Assembly (NCBI GenBank): GCA_004194705.1 | Contig: SADC01001001.1 | Coordinates: 62,001-126,000, forward strand | Length of the DNA stretch: 64,000 bases | Direction of reading: 5' to 3' | DNA from: Ditylenchus dipsaci | Taxonomy: Eukaryota; Nematoda; Chromadorea; Rhabditida; Anguinidae | In this document: positions 36,063 through 48,400 of the stretch, piece by piece | How positions within the stretch are numbered: position 1 is the stretch's first letter | Layout: each line of letters opens with the position of its first letter | Position numbers and translations under genes: made by a program | Notes under the pieces: model-generated | What the model was told of the DNA's origin: nothing | Databases searched by the model: none | The model's input: only the letters and a program-made list of their open reading frames with translations

Positions 36063-36998
36063 AGAGCTTTTCGAGCATTCTAAACATATTTTTGTATTAT
36101 TTTGCATATATAGAGCGTGGATCAAAAGTGGTTACCATTTTTCAAAATTTCGTTAAATGATTTTTCAATAGGCAAATTTTGATGAAATTATTTGAAACAT
36201 ACGTTGTCTGTTAGCATATAATCTTTATAAGGTTTGTCATGTTTCAGTTTAGAAAAGTGGGAGAAATATTCAAAATCATCCCAAGAATCCGAAAATTTCG
36301 ACAGAGGGACCAAGGCATAAATGCTGCAGTTTTGAAATCGGAAAATACCATACCAATCTTATTTTTTAGTATTCGAAATAAAATTTGATGTTATTATATT
36401 CTCAATATTCTTTATAACTTATTTTATGAAAATCAAATTGGTATGGTGTTTGCCGAAACTGCAGCATTTCAAAACTGCAGCATTGGCTCTATATGCATTC
36501 ACGCCCACTCTCAAAAAAGCTTTGGTCCACCCTGTTGATTTTTAGAATTTTTTTTAAAAGTCTCAAATTTTCTTTATTCACACTTTTAAGTCATTCTTAA
36601 GCAAAATATGTTTAGTAAAACAATTTATAAATCATTTTTGTCTTGATCCTCCAAGCTGTTTTTAAAGAACAATTCCTAAAAAACTAACTTGGGGACCAAA
36701 ACAAAAAACAATCTGAAAGTGTAAATAAACAGTTCCGTGAAAAAAATCTGAAAAAATCAACAGGGGATCAAGGCATACTTTTTGGGGCGTGTGCTAATAA
36801 ATATAGAGCCGCAGCATTTACTCCTGCGTCCCCTTGTCAAAACTTTCAGACCATTGGAATGGTGTTGCATATTTCTCAGCCCTGTGTTAATTAAAACATG
36901 ACAAAAGATGACGCACTTAAAAAAAGAAGATTTAAGGCTAACAGAAAATGTATTGTTTCAAAAATTTTCTACAAAATTGCCTATCAAAAACTCATTTA

Positions 36999-37301
36999 AA
37001 GGGGCATGCTCGTCGCCGATGGAAAGGCGGGTACCAGGTCAATTCAAACGAGAATTATTTCAAAATAAATTTTAATTAAGTACCCTGCGGGCAAAAGTAA
37101 TCAAAAACTCTTCCTTCTATTAATAACATCGGTGGCCTAGTGGGATAGTGGGGGCGTGCTGCGAGAATTCTACCGGTCGATTCACACTGGAGGTATAATT
37201 TTTCTCGACTTTTCCAAAATTTCGTTAAATTAATTATCGTTTGAATTTCGCTGGTACCCGCCTTTCAAAATATTCCCATCGGCGACGAGCATGCCCCTTT
37301 A
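36999..37301. mobile_element. Fold-back element with a tRNA-like core, copy B
   Basis: Duplicate of 34045-34346. The tRNA-like core at 37131-37195 reads TACCGGTCGATTCAC where copy A has TACCGTTCGATTCAC. Confidence 0.75.
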
Positions 37302-37947
37302 ACGAAATTCGAAAAATGCTGCAGTACTTTGAACTGCCTTGTATTTTGCTGTTGTTGTTGTTTTTGCAATTTGTTCATATTTTATACTTTTGATTTTGTA
37401 TAGAAGTAAAGTTATTTCCTAGAAAGTTGAAAAAGCAAAATATATTGATACAACGGAGTTATGCTGTTAAGAAAAAGGACACAGTCAACGTGGTCTCTGC
37501 CAATTCACGAAATTTTCCTAATCATTTATTTCTGCATGGATTTCGTATTTAGTTTTAAACAAAAAAAAGGCCTAGAATTTGATATCAGGTATAGTTTTGT
37601 CAAAAACCAAGTTAAAAAATCGGGAATTCAATGATTAGAAATTTTTTTGAATTGGCGGCTAATTTAAAACATATGGGCATGTCCATTTAGAGCGGAGGGG
37701 TGCACATCGAGATGCAAATGTTTTGAACTCTCAAGTTGAATTTCCAGTGGATGCACCTTTTTTACCTCATTTAATTTAGATTTTGAAACGGCTGCAAATT
37801 TTTATTTTTCCACATCTCCATAAGTTCTTTTTTTATCTGATAGACGAAGGTGGGAAATTTGTTTGATACATCGAGCGCCACATGATCAAAACAAAATTTC
37901 ATTCAGTAACTGCTTTAACGTTGAACCTTGATTTAGAGAATTTTGAG

Positions 37948-38455
37948 ATGGTCTTCAGCTCTCAAGAAAAAGCTTTCAGTATGGTGGAATATGCCAAGAT
38001 TGGAAGCCCGCTAGCTGTCTCGCACTGCGCCCGCAACATCTCGAAGCACGTGTAGCTCACTCTCGTGAACAGCTGGCTCCTATATGACAAAACCCGGAGT
38101 TTTTGAACAATTTGGTTTTCTGCGATGAAGCTCATTTCTTCATGAAGTAGGTGTTGCTCGCCATAACTTTCGATATTGGAGTGATGAAAAACTCCGTTGG
38201 TAACTTGAAGGATGCGAGTAAAATGATCTTCAAGACTGTCAAGGGTAATTTCTTCAGGTACGAAGAGATTCCGCTCCGTTTGGCTCGTGTAACAGTCTTT
38301 GCATTGATTGGTCGCCAGGGTGTGATAGTCCCGTTTTTTAAATGAAATATCAACAGTGCCAACTATCTTGAGCTTCTACAAGAAAAGGTGTTCCCAGAGC
38401 TTCAACAGCAGCCGAATTTCAATGAAACAATTTTATGCAGGTCGAAAATTTCATC
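37948..38455 (+). pseudogene. Broken mariner-type transposase, copy B
   Basis: Second copy of the remnant at 34992 with the same internal deletion, so the decay preceded the tandem duplication. CDEAHFFMK is also readable here. Confidence 0.7.
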
Positions 38456-38584
38456 TTTTTAAGTTTCTCATTCGCGGTATTGCCTTATCATTAGAGATTT
38501 ATGTGAAAAATTTGAGAAATATTCTCTTGGCACTAAAATACTTTGGTGCCAGTTGGCCCAGTATTTGCTTATGGCTGTAAGTGA

Positions 38585-38997
38585 ATTTCCTCACCAAAAG
38601 TGTGAAATTCCCCACCAAATTACTGAATTTCCCACCAAATTTTAAAACGACCATTCTCAGTGTTTTCTTATCATTTTTTTATTTTTTTCAGACCAGCATG
38701 CAGCCCTACTCTTCTAGTTTCTAACAAGCCATCAACCAAACTGTTATAATTAAAAAAAAACATTGAGAAAAAATAGTTTACATAAAACAAGAATTGTTTT
38801 ATAAAAACCAACTTTCTCAATGTTTTTAAAATTTTACAATTTGTTGGCTCATTAGAAACTAGAAGAGTAGGGCTGCATGCTGGTCTGAAAAAAATAGAAA
38901 AATGATAAGAAAGCGCTGAGATATGGTCGTTTAAAAATTTGGTGGGGAAATTCAGTAATTTGGTGGGAATTTCACACTTTTTGGTGGGGAAATTCAA
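38585..38997. mobile_element. Fold-back MITE with GAATTTCC(C)CACCAA repeats
   Basis: The left arm has three copies of a GAAATTCCCCACCAAA-like motif. The right arm has the inverse, TTTGGTGGGGAAATTC, three times. The middle arms are GACCAGCATGCAGCCCTACT and AGTAGGGCTGCATGCTGGTC. It begins only about 45 bp after the tandem duplication ends. Confidence 0.8.
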
Positions 38998-39470
38998 TTT
39001 GATCCTTTGCTTATCAGTTCGATATCATAATTAAGTTGAATAAATCTAATTTTTCTACACACCAAATTAGTCAACAAATTCATGCAAAAAATGTAATACG
39101 TATGAATACATGAACTTAAAACAGGAAACTCGTCAAATTGTATAAAAGTACAGTATGTATTATGAAACTACGCACTGCATGCAAACTTGAGTGCAAAACA
39201 AATATTTACAAATTAAAAGTGCTTTACAAGTTTGAAAAATGTACTAGGTTTTCCGCAAAAAAATATTTTTCAAAAACATGCAGCTATTTTCTTGGGTTCT
39301 AGAATGTAACGAGATACATACTTGAGAAATGAAAAAAAGACCCCGATTCTTAACATGACAATTCCCGACTTTATAACGATTCTTATGAGGTTTAAAAACC
39401 AGCGGAGCACGAATATCACAAAGTCGGATTATTATTTGCAATGCCCTCAAAAAGCCCAATTTTCGGCTAT

Positions 39471-41127
39471 ACTATAGAATGCCCCCCCCCCCAGCTAGCG
39501 AAAAATTTACTGTTCCTGAAGGGGAAAGGACCGTCCATTTTGATTCTCGTGCTCTGAATAGGTACGGAAACACTTTGGTTCCGAAAAATCGAAAAAAATT
39601 TTTTTTTCGATTTGCCTTGGTCCCCCAAGGTAAAAAATTTAAGAAAATTCAAAAAAAATTTTTTTGAATTCCCGCCAAAACATTTTTTAAGGGATTTAGG
39701 CTGTATTGAGGGGAAGGGCCAAAAGAGGGCCACTAATCACATAAGGCCCCTAAAAAGAAGATGTTGAACATAGTTTTGAATACTGGGGCCTACCGCATAA
39801 ATAAACTCTGGTATGCATGCTTTTTAATGCATCCAGAGTCACTTTCGAGTGATTTGTGTCTAAGGTATGTGGGTGTGCGCATCTCAACTCTCAAGCCCCC
39901 TGCGCCCCCTTCGGGGCGCAGGGGGCTTGGGGGCTTGGAGTTGAGATGCGCACACCCACATACCTTAGACATGATTCCGAGAAGTACTCTTGACCATAAA
40001 ATGTATATAGAGTCTGTTTTTGCCACGGCCCAGTTGAAAAACATGGCAGGACATCCGAAGGGGTTATATTTAAATTGGCCATAGAATTGTGAAAAATGGC
40101 CATAGAATATTTAATTTTGGCCATAGATTTTTTTGGCCATAGAATTGTGAAAAATGGCCATAGAATATTAAAATGCCATAGAATATTGAAAATGGCCATA
40201 GATTTCTGAAAATGGCCATAGATTTCTGAATTTTAGCCCATACTCGCTCGAAATCATGTTTCAACCACTTTTTAAGATGCTCTTGAACCTGAAACATACT
40301 GAAAAGATGTTTTAAGGGTGTCGATGACAATTTTCCGAGAAATTTTTTTGACCGCCTGAACGACCAATGGTCGGAAAATTACAGAATTTTTTTTCTCGGA
40401 AAAGTGTCATCGACACCCTTAAAACATCTTTCAGTATGTTTCAGGTTCAAGAGCATCTTTAAAAGTGGTTGAAACATGATTTCGAGCGAGTATGGTAAAA
40501 TTTAGAGATCTATGGCCATTTTTCAGTATTCTATGGCCAAAAAAATCTATGGCCAAAATCAAAAATCTATGGCCATTTTTCAATATTCTATGGCCATTTT
40601 TCAATATTCTATGGCCATTTTTCAATATTCTATGGGCAACACAGATCTATGGCCAATTTTCAGAAATCTATGGCCATTTTCAAAAATCTATGGCCAAAAT
40701 TCAAAAAATCTATGGCCATTTTTCACAATTCTATGGCCATTTTCATATTCTATGGCCAAAAAATCTATGGCAAAATTAAATATTCTATGGCCATTTTTCA
40801 CAATTCTATGGCCAAATTAAATACCACCCCATCCGAAGGAGTCCAGAATTCACCTTTTTATAATTTGCCATGAGGTGGCCCCTTTCCCTTCCCTCCCAAT
40901 ACAGCCCTAAATCCTTAAAAAATGTTTTGGCGGAATTCAAAAAAATTTTTTTTTGAATTTTCTTAAAAATTTTACCTTGGGGACCAAGGCAAATCGAAAA
41001 AATTTTTTTCGATTTTTCGGAAACCAAAGTATTTCCGTGCCTATTCAGAGCACGAGAATCAAATGGGACGGTCCTTTCCCTTCAGGAAAAGTAAATTTTT
41101 CGCTAGCTGGGGGGGGCATTCTATAGT
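39471..41127. mobile_element. Large (1.66 kb) fold-back element with ATGGCCATAGA arrays
   Basis: Ends ACTATAGAATGCCCCCC and GGGGGGGCATTCTATAGT. The outer 250-bp arms (39471-39730 and 40865-41127) are near-complementary. The inner part holds TATGGCCATTTTT-type repeats in one orientation at 40075-40225 and in the other at 40505-40815. They sit around a centre near 40340-40400 whose arms (TTTTCCGAGAAA / TTTCTCGGAAAA) also pair. A separate 110-bp palindrome at 39855-39970 (GTGGGTGTGCGCATCTCAAC) interrupts the left half. Open frames here are repeats of LWPF-like residues and are not genes. Confidence 0.8.
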
Positions 41128-41412
41128 GTTACCCATTTTTCTTGACGACTTATCAAGGTGAGGTATGATTTTTTCGGCTAGTGAGCAACAAATTCATTAG
41201 TGCATCATTTCTTTATTTAGTGCATCATAATTTATTTAGGGCGTCGTAAAAAAGGGTATCGATGTTTTGTACCTTTCGTCCATTCTGGAACTACGCTTTC
41301 TTCTAACTACTTAGGTCTTAGGCTTAGGACTTACGCTTGGGGGCAGGCCAGCGTATGTTAAACCGGACTAATAAAGGGTAATCTGAGACTGGAATCACGC
41401 TGAATCACACTG

Positions 41413-41871
41413 TGTATGCTGTTTGGGCGGCTTGAGACAAAAAATTGTCACAACACGAAATTTAACATTTTGACTTAATTTAGGAACAAAGCCAAATACC
41501 CATGAAACTTTAGTTTTTAGTTGAACGTGCCAAATTAAGAGCATATTATCCTCAGCGTGATTGACCAACTTCTAGAAGTACAATTAGACGAGTGAAATGA
41601 GGTCATCGGAAATTCGAGATTTTGCCTTGGTCTCCCTTTATGTACGTAACTTTTCAAAACCACAGGGAGGACCAAGGAAAATTACGAATTTCCAATGACC
41701 TCATTCCATTCGTCTGATTATATCTATAAGTAAATAGTTTACGCTGAGCACGAATATGGCCTTCTAATTGTCATGTATCAACTAAAACTGATGTTTTCCG
41801 ACAATTTGGCTTTATTCCTATATAAAATGACAACACGAAATTTTGTCTAAAGCAGACCAAACTGCATACAA
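41413..41871. mobile_element. Fold-back element, second copy of the 4351-5071 family
   Basis: Ends TGTATGCTGTTTGGGCGGC and GACCAAACTGCATACA. The centre carries GCCTTGGTCTCCC and its partner GGGAGGACCAAGG. It is uninterrupted, unlike the 4.4-5.1 kb copy. Confidence 0.75.
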
Positions 41872-42400
41872 AGTATGATTCGAATGGTATATGACTCATA
41901 TTCATATCAGCGTTACCCACTGTTAATATCTGATGTTTTAACAATAGGCTCTTCAGTTGACTGATCTGCAAATACACAAAAAAAACACATTGCTCGCAAC
42001 TTTTTTTACAAAAATTCTTTTCGTGAAAATAACGAATAAAAAATGAGAAATAATTCCTGCTAAGACATATGATAGATAAAAAACACAAAACTCTATAAGC
42101 ACATCAACGAAGCAGTAAAAACCAGCAAACTGAACAAAAAATTGAAAATTACAGTTGCGTGTATCTATGAACACTTTAATATGCAAAAAAACAATAACGC
42201 ACAAAACATTCAAATTTTTTCATTGAAGTTAGTGATATCAAGCAAAAACAGAATAAAAGTTAAATTCTTCACAGAAACTGCTAAAATACGAAAGGTCATC
42301 AGAAAAGTTCAAGCAAACTATTGCAAGATTAGAATACCAATTTTATTGTTGTTATTCAAAAAAAAATTTGGTTCCACACTTAACAGGGAGAATTTTCATA

Positions 42401-42408
42401 TATAAAAG
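42401..42408 (+). promoter_or_regulatory. TATA box of the giant repeat-protein gene
   Basis: TATAAAAG, preceded by CATA and followed by GCTGCG. It lies 70 bp upstream of the start codon, so a transcription start near 42430-42435 and a short leader of about 40 nt are predicted. It is the cleanest TATA box in the window. Confidence 0.75.
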
Positions 42409-42470
42409 GCTGCGAAACTTGCCTAACAACAAATCAAATCTTTTCATCTAAATCTCCACCTTTAAACTCA

Positions 42471-45400
42471 ATGTTTCACTTCAAACATCTTTCCCTCCTA
42501 TTTGTGGGTCTTATCGGCATTCAATGTGCTGCAGGCTGGGATTATTTCACTCTCTCAAGCCTAAATCCATTTGCCTATTCAACAATAACCCTGAACCTAT
42601 TTACAAAGAAGATCAACCAATTGATGACTCTGCTAATAAAATCTCTTCCAAAAATGAAACATCTCAAAATATAGCGGAAAATCAACTAGGAGAAAAACCA
42701 GCAGTAGCTTCAGCTAAGTCCAACACCAGAAGTGATCAGAACTACCAGTCACTCTGGAGAATCCACTCCAGAGCTGAGTCCACCACACCAGAAGTGTCAG
42801 AACTACCAGTCACTCTGGAGAATCCACTCCAGCTGAGTCCACCACACCAGAAGTGATCAGAACTACCAGTCACTCTGGAGAATCCACTCCAGCTGAGTCC
42901 ACCACACCAGAAGTGATCAGAACTACCAGTCACTCTGGAGAATCCACTCCAGCTGAGTCCACCACACCAGAAGTGATCAGAACTACCAGTCACTCTGGAG
43001 AATCCACTCCAGCTGAGTCCACCACACCAGAAGTGATCAGAACTACCAGTCACTCTGGAGAATCCACTCCAGCTGAGTCCACCACACCAGAAGTGATCAG
43101 AACTACCAGTCACTCTGGAGAATCCACTCCAGCTGAGTCCACCACACCAGAAGTGATCAGAACTACCAGTCACTCTGGAGAATCCACTCCAGCTGAGTCC
43201 ACCACACCAGAAGTGATCAGAACTACCAGTCACTCTGGAGAATCCACTCCAGCTGAGTCCACCACACCAGAAGTGATCAGAACTACCAGTCACTCTGGAG
43301 AATCCACTCCAGCTGAGTCCACCACACCAGAAGTGATCAGAACTACCAGTCACTCTGGAGAATCCACTCCAGCTGAGTCCACCACACCAGAAGTGATCAG
43401 AACTACCAGTCACTCTGGAGAATCCACTCCAGCTGAGTCCACCACACCAGAAGTGATCAGAACTACCAGTCACTCTGGAGAATCCACTCCAGCTGAGTCC
43501 ACCACACCAGAAGTGATCAGAACTACCAGTCACTCTGGAGAATCCACTCCAGCTGAGTCCACCACACCAGAAGTGATCAGAACTACCAGTCACTCTGGAG
43601 AATCCACTCCAGCTGAGTCCACCACACCAGAAGTGATCAGAACTACCAGTCACTCTGGAGAATCCACTCCAGCTGAGTCCACCACACCAGAAGTGATCAG
43701 AACTACCAGTCACTCTGGAGAATCCACTCCAGCTGAGTCCACCACACCAGAAGTGATCAGAACTACCAGTCACTCTGGAGAATCCACTCCAGCTGAGTCC
43801 ACCACACCAGAAGTGATCAGAACTACCAGTCACTCTGGAGAATCCACTCCAGCTGAGTCCACCACACCAGAAGTGATCAGAACTACCAGTCACTCTGGAG
43901 AATCCACTCCAGCTGAGTCCACCACACCAGAAGTGATCAGAACTACCAGTCACTCTGGAGAATCCACTCCAGCTGAGTCCACCACACCAGAAGTGATCAG
44001 AACTACCAGTCACTCTGGAGAATCCACTCCAGCTGAGTCCACCACACCAGAAGTGATCAGAACTACCAGTCACTCTGGAGAATCCACTCCAGCTGAGTCC
44101 ACCACACCAGAAGTGATCAGAACTACCAGTCACTCTGGAGAATCCACTCCAGCTGAGTCCACCACACCAGAAGTGATCAGAACTACCAGTCACTCTGGAG
44201 AATCCACTCCAGCTGAGTCCACCACACCAGAAGTGATCAGAACTACCAGTCACTCTGGAGAATCCACTCCAGCTGAGTCCACCACACCAGAAGTGATCAG
44301 AACTACCAGTCACTCTGGAGAATCCACTCCAGCTGAGTCCACCACACCAGAAGTGATCAGAACTACCAGTCACTCTGGAGAATCCACTCCAGCTGAGTCC
44401 ACCACACCAGAAGTGATCAGAACTACCAGTCACTCTGGAGAATCCACTCCAGCTGAGTCCACCACACCAGAAGTGATCAGAACTACCAGTCACTCTGGAG
44501 AATCCACTCCAGCTGAGTCCACCACACCAGAAGTGATCAGAACTACCAGTCACTCTGGAGAATCCACTCCAGCTGAGTCCACCACACCAGAAGTGATCAG
44601 AACTACCAGTCACTCTGGAGAATCCACTCCAGCTGAGTCCACCACACCAGAAGTGATCAGAACTACCAGTCACTCTGGAGAATCCACTCCAGCTGAGTCC
44701 ACCACACCAGAAGTGATCAGAACTACCAGTCACTCTGGAGAATCCACTCCAGCTGAGTCCACCACACCAGAAGTGATCAGAACTACCAGTCACTCTGGAG
44801 AATCCACTCCAGCTGAGTCCACCACACCAGAAGTGATCAGAACTACCAGTCACTCTGGAGAATCCACTCCAGCTGAGTCCACCACACCAGAAGTGATCAG
44901 AACTACCAGTCACTCTGGAGAATCCACTCCAGCTGAGTCCACCACACCAGAAGTGATCAGAACTACCAGTCACTCTGGAGAATCCACTCCAGCTGAGTCC
45001 ACCACACCAGAAGTGATCAGAACTACCAGTCACTCTGGAGAATCCACTCCAGCTGAGTCCACCACACCAGAAGTGATCAGAACTACCAGTCACTCTGGAG
45101 AATCCACTCCAGCTGAGTCCACCACACCAGAAGTGATCAGAACTACCAGTCACTCTGGAGAATCCACTCCAGCTGAGTCCACCACACCAGAAGTGATCAG
45201 AACTACCAGTCACTCTGGAGAATCCACTCCAGCTGAGTCCACCACACCAGAAGTGATCAGAACTACCAGTCACTCTGGAGAATCCACTCCAGCTGAGTCC
45301 ACCACACCAGAAGTGATCAGAACTACCAGTCACTCTGGAGAATCCACTCCAGCTGAGTCCACCACACCAGAAGTGATCAGAACTACCAGTCACTCTGGAG

Positions 45401-48400
45401 AATCCACTCCAGCTGAGTCCACCACACCAGAAGTGATCAGAACTACCAGTCACTCTGGAGAATCCACTCCAGCTGAGTCCACCACACCAGAAGTGATCAG
45501 AACTACCAGTCACTCTGGAGAATCCACTCCAGCTGAGTCCACCACACCAGAAGTGATCAGAACTACCAGTCACTCTGGAGAATCCACTCCAGCTGAGTCC
45601 ACCACACCAGAAGTGATCAGAACTACCAGTCACTCTGGAGAATCCACTCCAGCTGAGTCCACCACACCAGAAGTGATCAGAACTACCAGTCACTCTGGAG
45701 AATCCACTCCAGCTGAGTCCACCACACCAGAAGTGATCAGAACTACCAGTCACTCTGGAGAATCCACTCCAGCTGAGTCCACCACACCAGAAGTGATCAG
45801 AACTACCAGTCACTCTGGAGAATCCACTCCAGCTGAGTCCACCACACCAGAAGTGATCAGAACTACCAGTCACTCTGGAGAATCCACTCCAGCTGAGTCC
45901 ACCACACCAGAAGTGATCAGAACTACCAGTCACTCTGGAGAATCCACTCCAGCTGAGTCCACCACACCAGAAGTGATCAGAACTACCAGTCACTCTGGAG
46001 AATCCACTCCAGCTGAGTCCACCACACCAGAAGTGATCAGAACTACCAGTCACTCTGGAGAATCCACTCCAGCTGAGTCCACCACACCAGAAGTGATCAG
46101 AACTACCAGTCACTCTGGAGAATCCACTCCAGCTGAGTCCACCACACCAGAAGTGATCAGAACTACCAGTCACTCTGGAGAATCCACTCCAGCTGAGTCC
46201 ACCACACCAGAAGTGATCAGAACTACCAGTCACTCTGGAGAATCCACTCCAGCTGAGTCCACCACACCAGAAGTGATCAGAACTACCAGTCACTCTGGAG
46301 AATCCACTCCAGCTGAGTCCACCACACCAGAAGTGATCAGAACTACCAGTCACTCTGGAGAATCCACTCCAGCTGAGTCCACCACACCAGAAGTGATCAG
46401 AACTACCAGTCACTCTGGAGAATCCACTCCAGCTGAGTCCACCACACCAGAAGTGATCAGAACTACCAGTCACTCTGGAGAATCCACTCCAGCTGAGTCC
46501 ACCACACCAGAAGTGATCAGAACTACCAGTCACTCTGGAGAATCCACTCCAGCTGAGTCCACCACACCAGAAGTGATCAGAACTACCAGTCACTCTGGAG
46601 AATCCACTCCAGCTGAGTCCACCACACCAGAAGTGATCAGAACTACCAGTCACTCTGGAGAATCCACTCCAGCTGAGTCCACCACACCAGAAGTGATCAG
46701 AACTACCAGTCACTCTGGAGAATCCACTCCAGCTGAGTCCACCACACCAGAAGTGATCAGAACTACCAGTCACTCTGGAGAATCCACTCCAGCTGAGTCC
46801 ACCACACCAGAAGTGATCAGAACTACCAGTCACTCTGGAGAATCCACTCCAGCTGAGTCCACCACACCAGAAGTGATCAGAACTACCAGTCACTCTGGAG
46901 AATCCACTCCAGCTGAGTCCACCACACCAGAAGTGATCAGAACTACCAGTCACTCTGGAGAATCCACTCCAGCTGAGTCCACCACACCAGAAGTGATCAG
47001 AACTACCAGTCACTCTGGAGAATCCACTCCAGCTGAGTCCACCACACCAGAAGTGATCAGAACTACCAGTCACTCTGGAGAATCCACTCCAGCTGAGTCC
47101 ACCACACCAGAAGTGATCAGAACTACCAGTCACTCTGGAGAATCCACTCCAGCTGAGTCCACCACACCAGAAGTGATCAGAACTACCAGTCACTCTGGAG
47201 AATCCACTCCAGCTGAGTCCACCACACCAGAAGTGATCAGAACTACCAGTCACTCTGGAGAATCCACTCCAGCTGAGTCCACCACACCAGAAGTGATCAG
47301 AACTACCAGTCACTCTGGAGAATCCACTCCAGCTGAGTCCACCACACCAGAAGTGATCAGAACTACCAGTCACTCTGGAGAATCCACTCCAGCTGAGTCC
47401 ACCACACCAGAAGTGATCAGAACTACCAGTCACTCTGGAGAATCCACTCCAGCTGAATCCACCACACCAGAAGTGATCAGAACTACCAGTCACTCTGGAG
47501 AATCCACTCCAGCTGAATCCACCACACCAGAAGTGATCAGAACTACCAGTCACTCTGGAGAATCCACTCCAGCTGAGTCCACCACACCAGAAGTGATCAG
47601 AACTACCAGTCACTCTGGAGAATCCACTCCAGCTGAGTCCACCACACCAGAAGTGATCAGAACTACCAGTCACTCTGGAGAATCCACTCCAGCTGAGTCC
47701 ACCACACCAGAAGTGATCAGAACTACCAGTCACTCTGGAGAATCCACTCCAGCTGAGTCCACCACACCAGAAGTGATCAGAACTACCAGTCACTCTGGAG
47801 AATCCACTCCAGCTGAATCCACCACACCAGAAGTGATCAGAACTACCAGTCACTCTGGAGAATCCACTCCAGCTGAATCCACCACACCAGAAGTGATCAG
47901 AACTACCAGTCACTCTGGAGAATCCACTCCAGCTGAATCCACCACACCAGAAGTGATCAGAACTACCAGTCACTCTGGAGAATCCACTCCAGCTGAATCC
48001 ACCACACCAGAAGTGATCAGAACTACCAGTCACTCTGGAGAATCCACTCCAGCTGAGTCCACCACACCAGAAGTGATCAGAACTACCAGTCACTCTGGAG
48101 AATCCACTCCAGCTGAATCCACCACACCAGAAGTGATCAGAACTACCAGTCACTCTGGAGAATCCACTCCAGCTGAATCCACCACACCAGAAGTGATCAG
48201 AACTACCAGTCACTCTGGAGAATCCACTCCAGCTGAGTCCACCACACCAGAAGTGATCAGAACTACCAGTCACTCTGGAGAATCCACTCCAGCTGAATCC
48301 ACCACACCAGAAGTGATCAGAACTACCAGTCACTCTGGAGAATCCACTCCAGCTGAGTCCACCACACCAGAAGTGATCAGAACTACCAGTCACTCTGGAG

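Larger units (their letters stand above)
32618..38539 (+). repeat. Direct tandem duplication of about 2.96 kb
   Basis: Copy A 32618-35580 and copy B 35581-38539 abut directly. Both start TTACGAAAGTTACCACGCG and end GAGAAATATTCTCTTGGCAC. They differ mostly by 1-nt indels in homopolymers and by few substitutions. Each copy holds a secreted-peptide gene, a fold-back element with a tRNA-like core and a broken transposase. It is either a recent duplication or an unmerged haplotype or assembly artefact. Confidence 0.9.

Noticed and set aside
40070..40873. Overlapping open frames with LWPFF / YGHFS-like residues on both strands
   Set aside because: Translations of the TATGGCCATTTTT arrays of a fold-back element.
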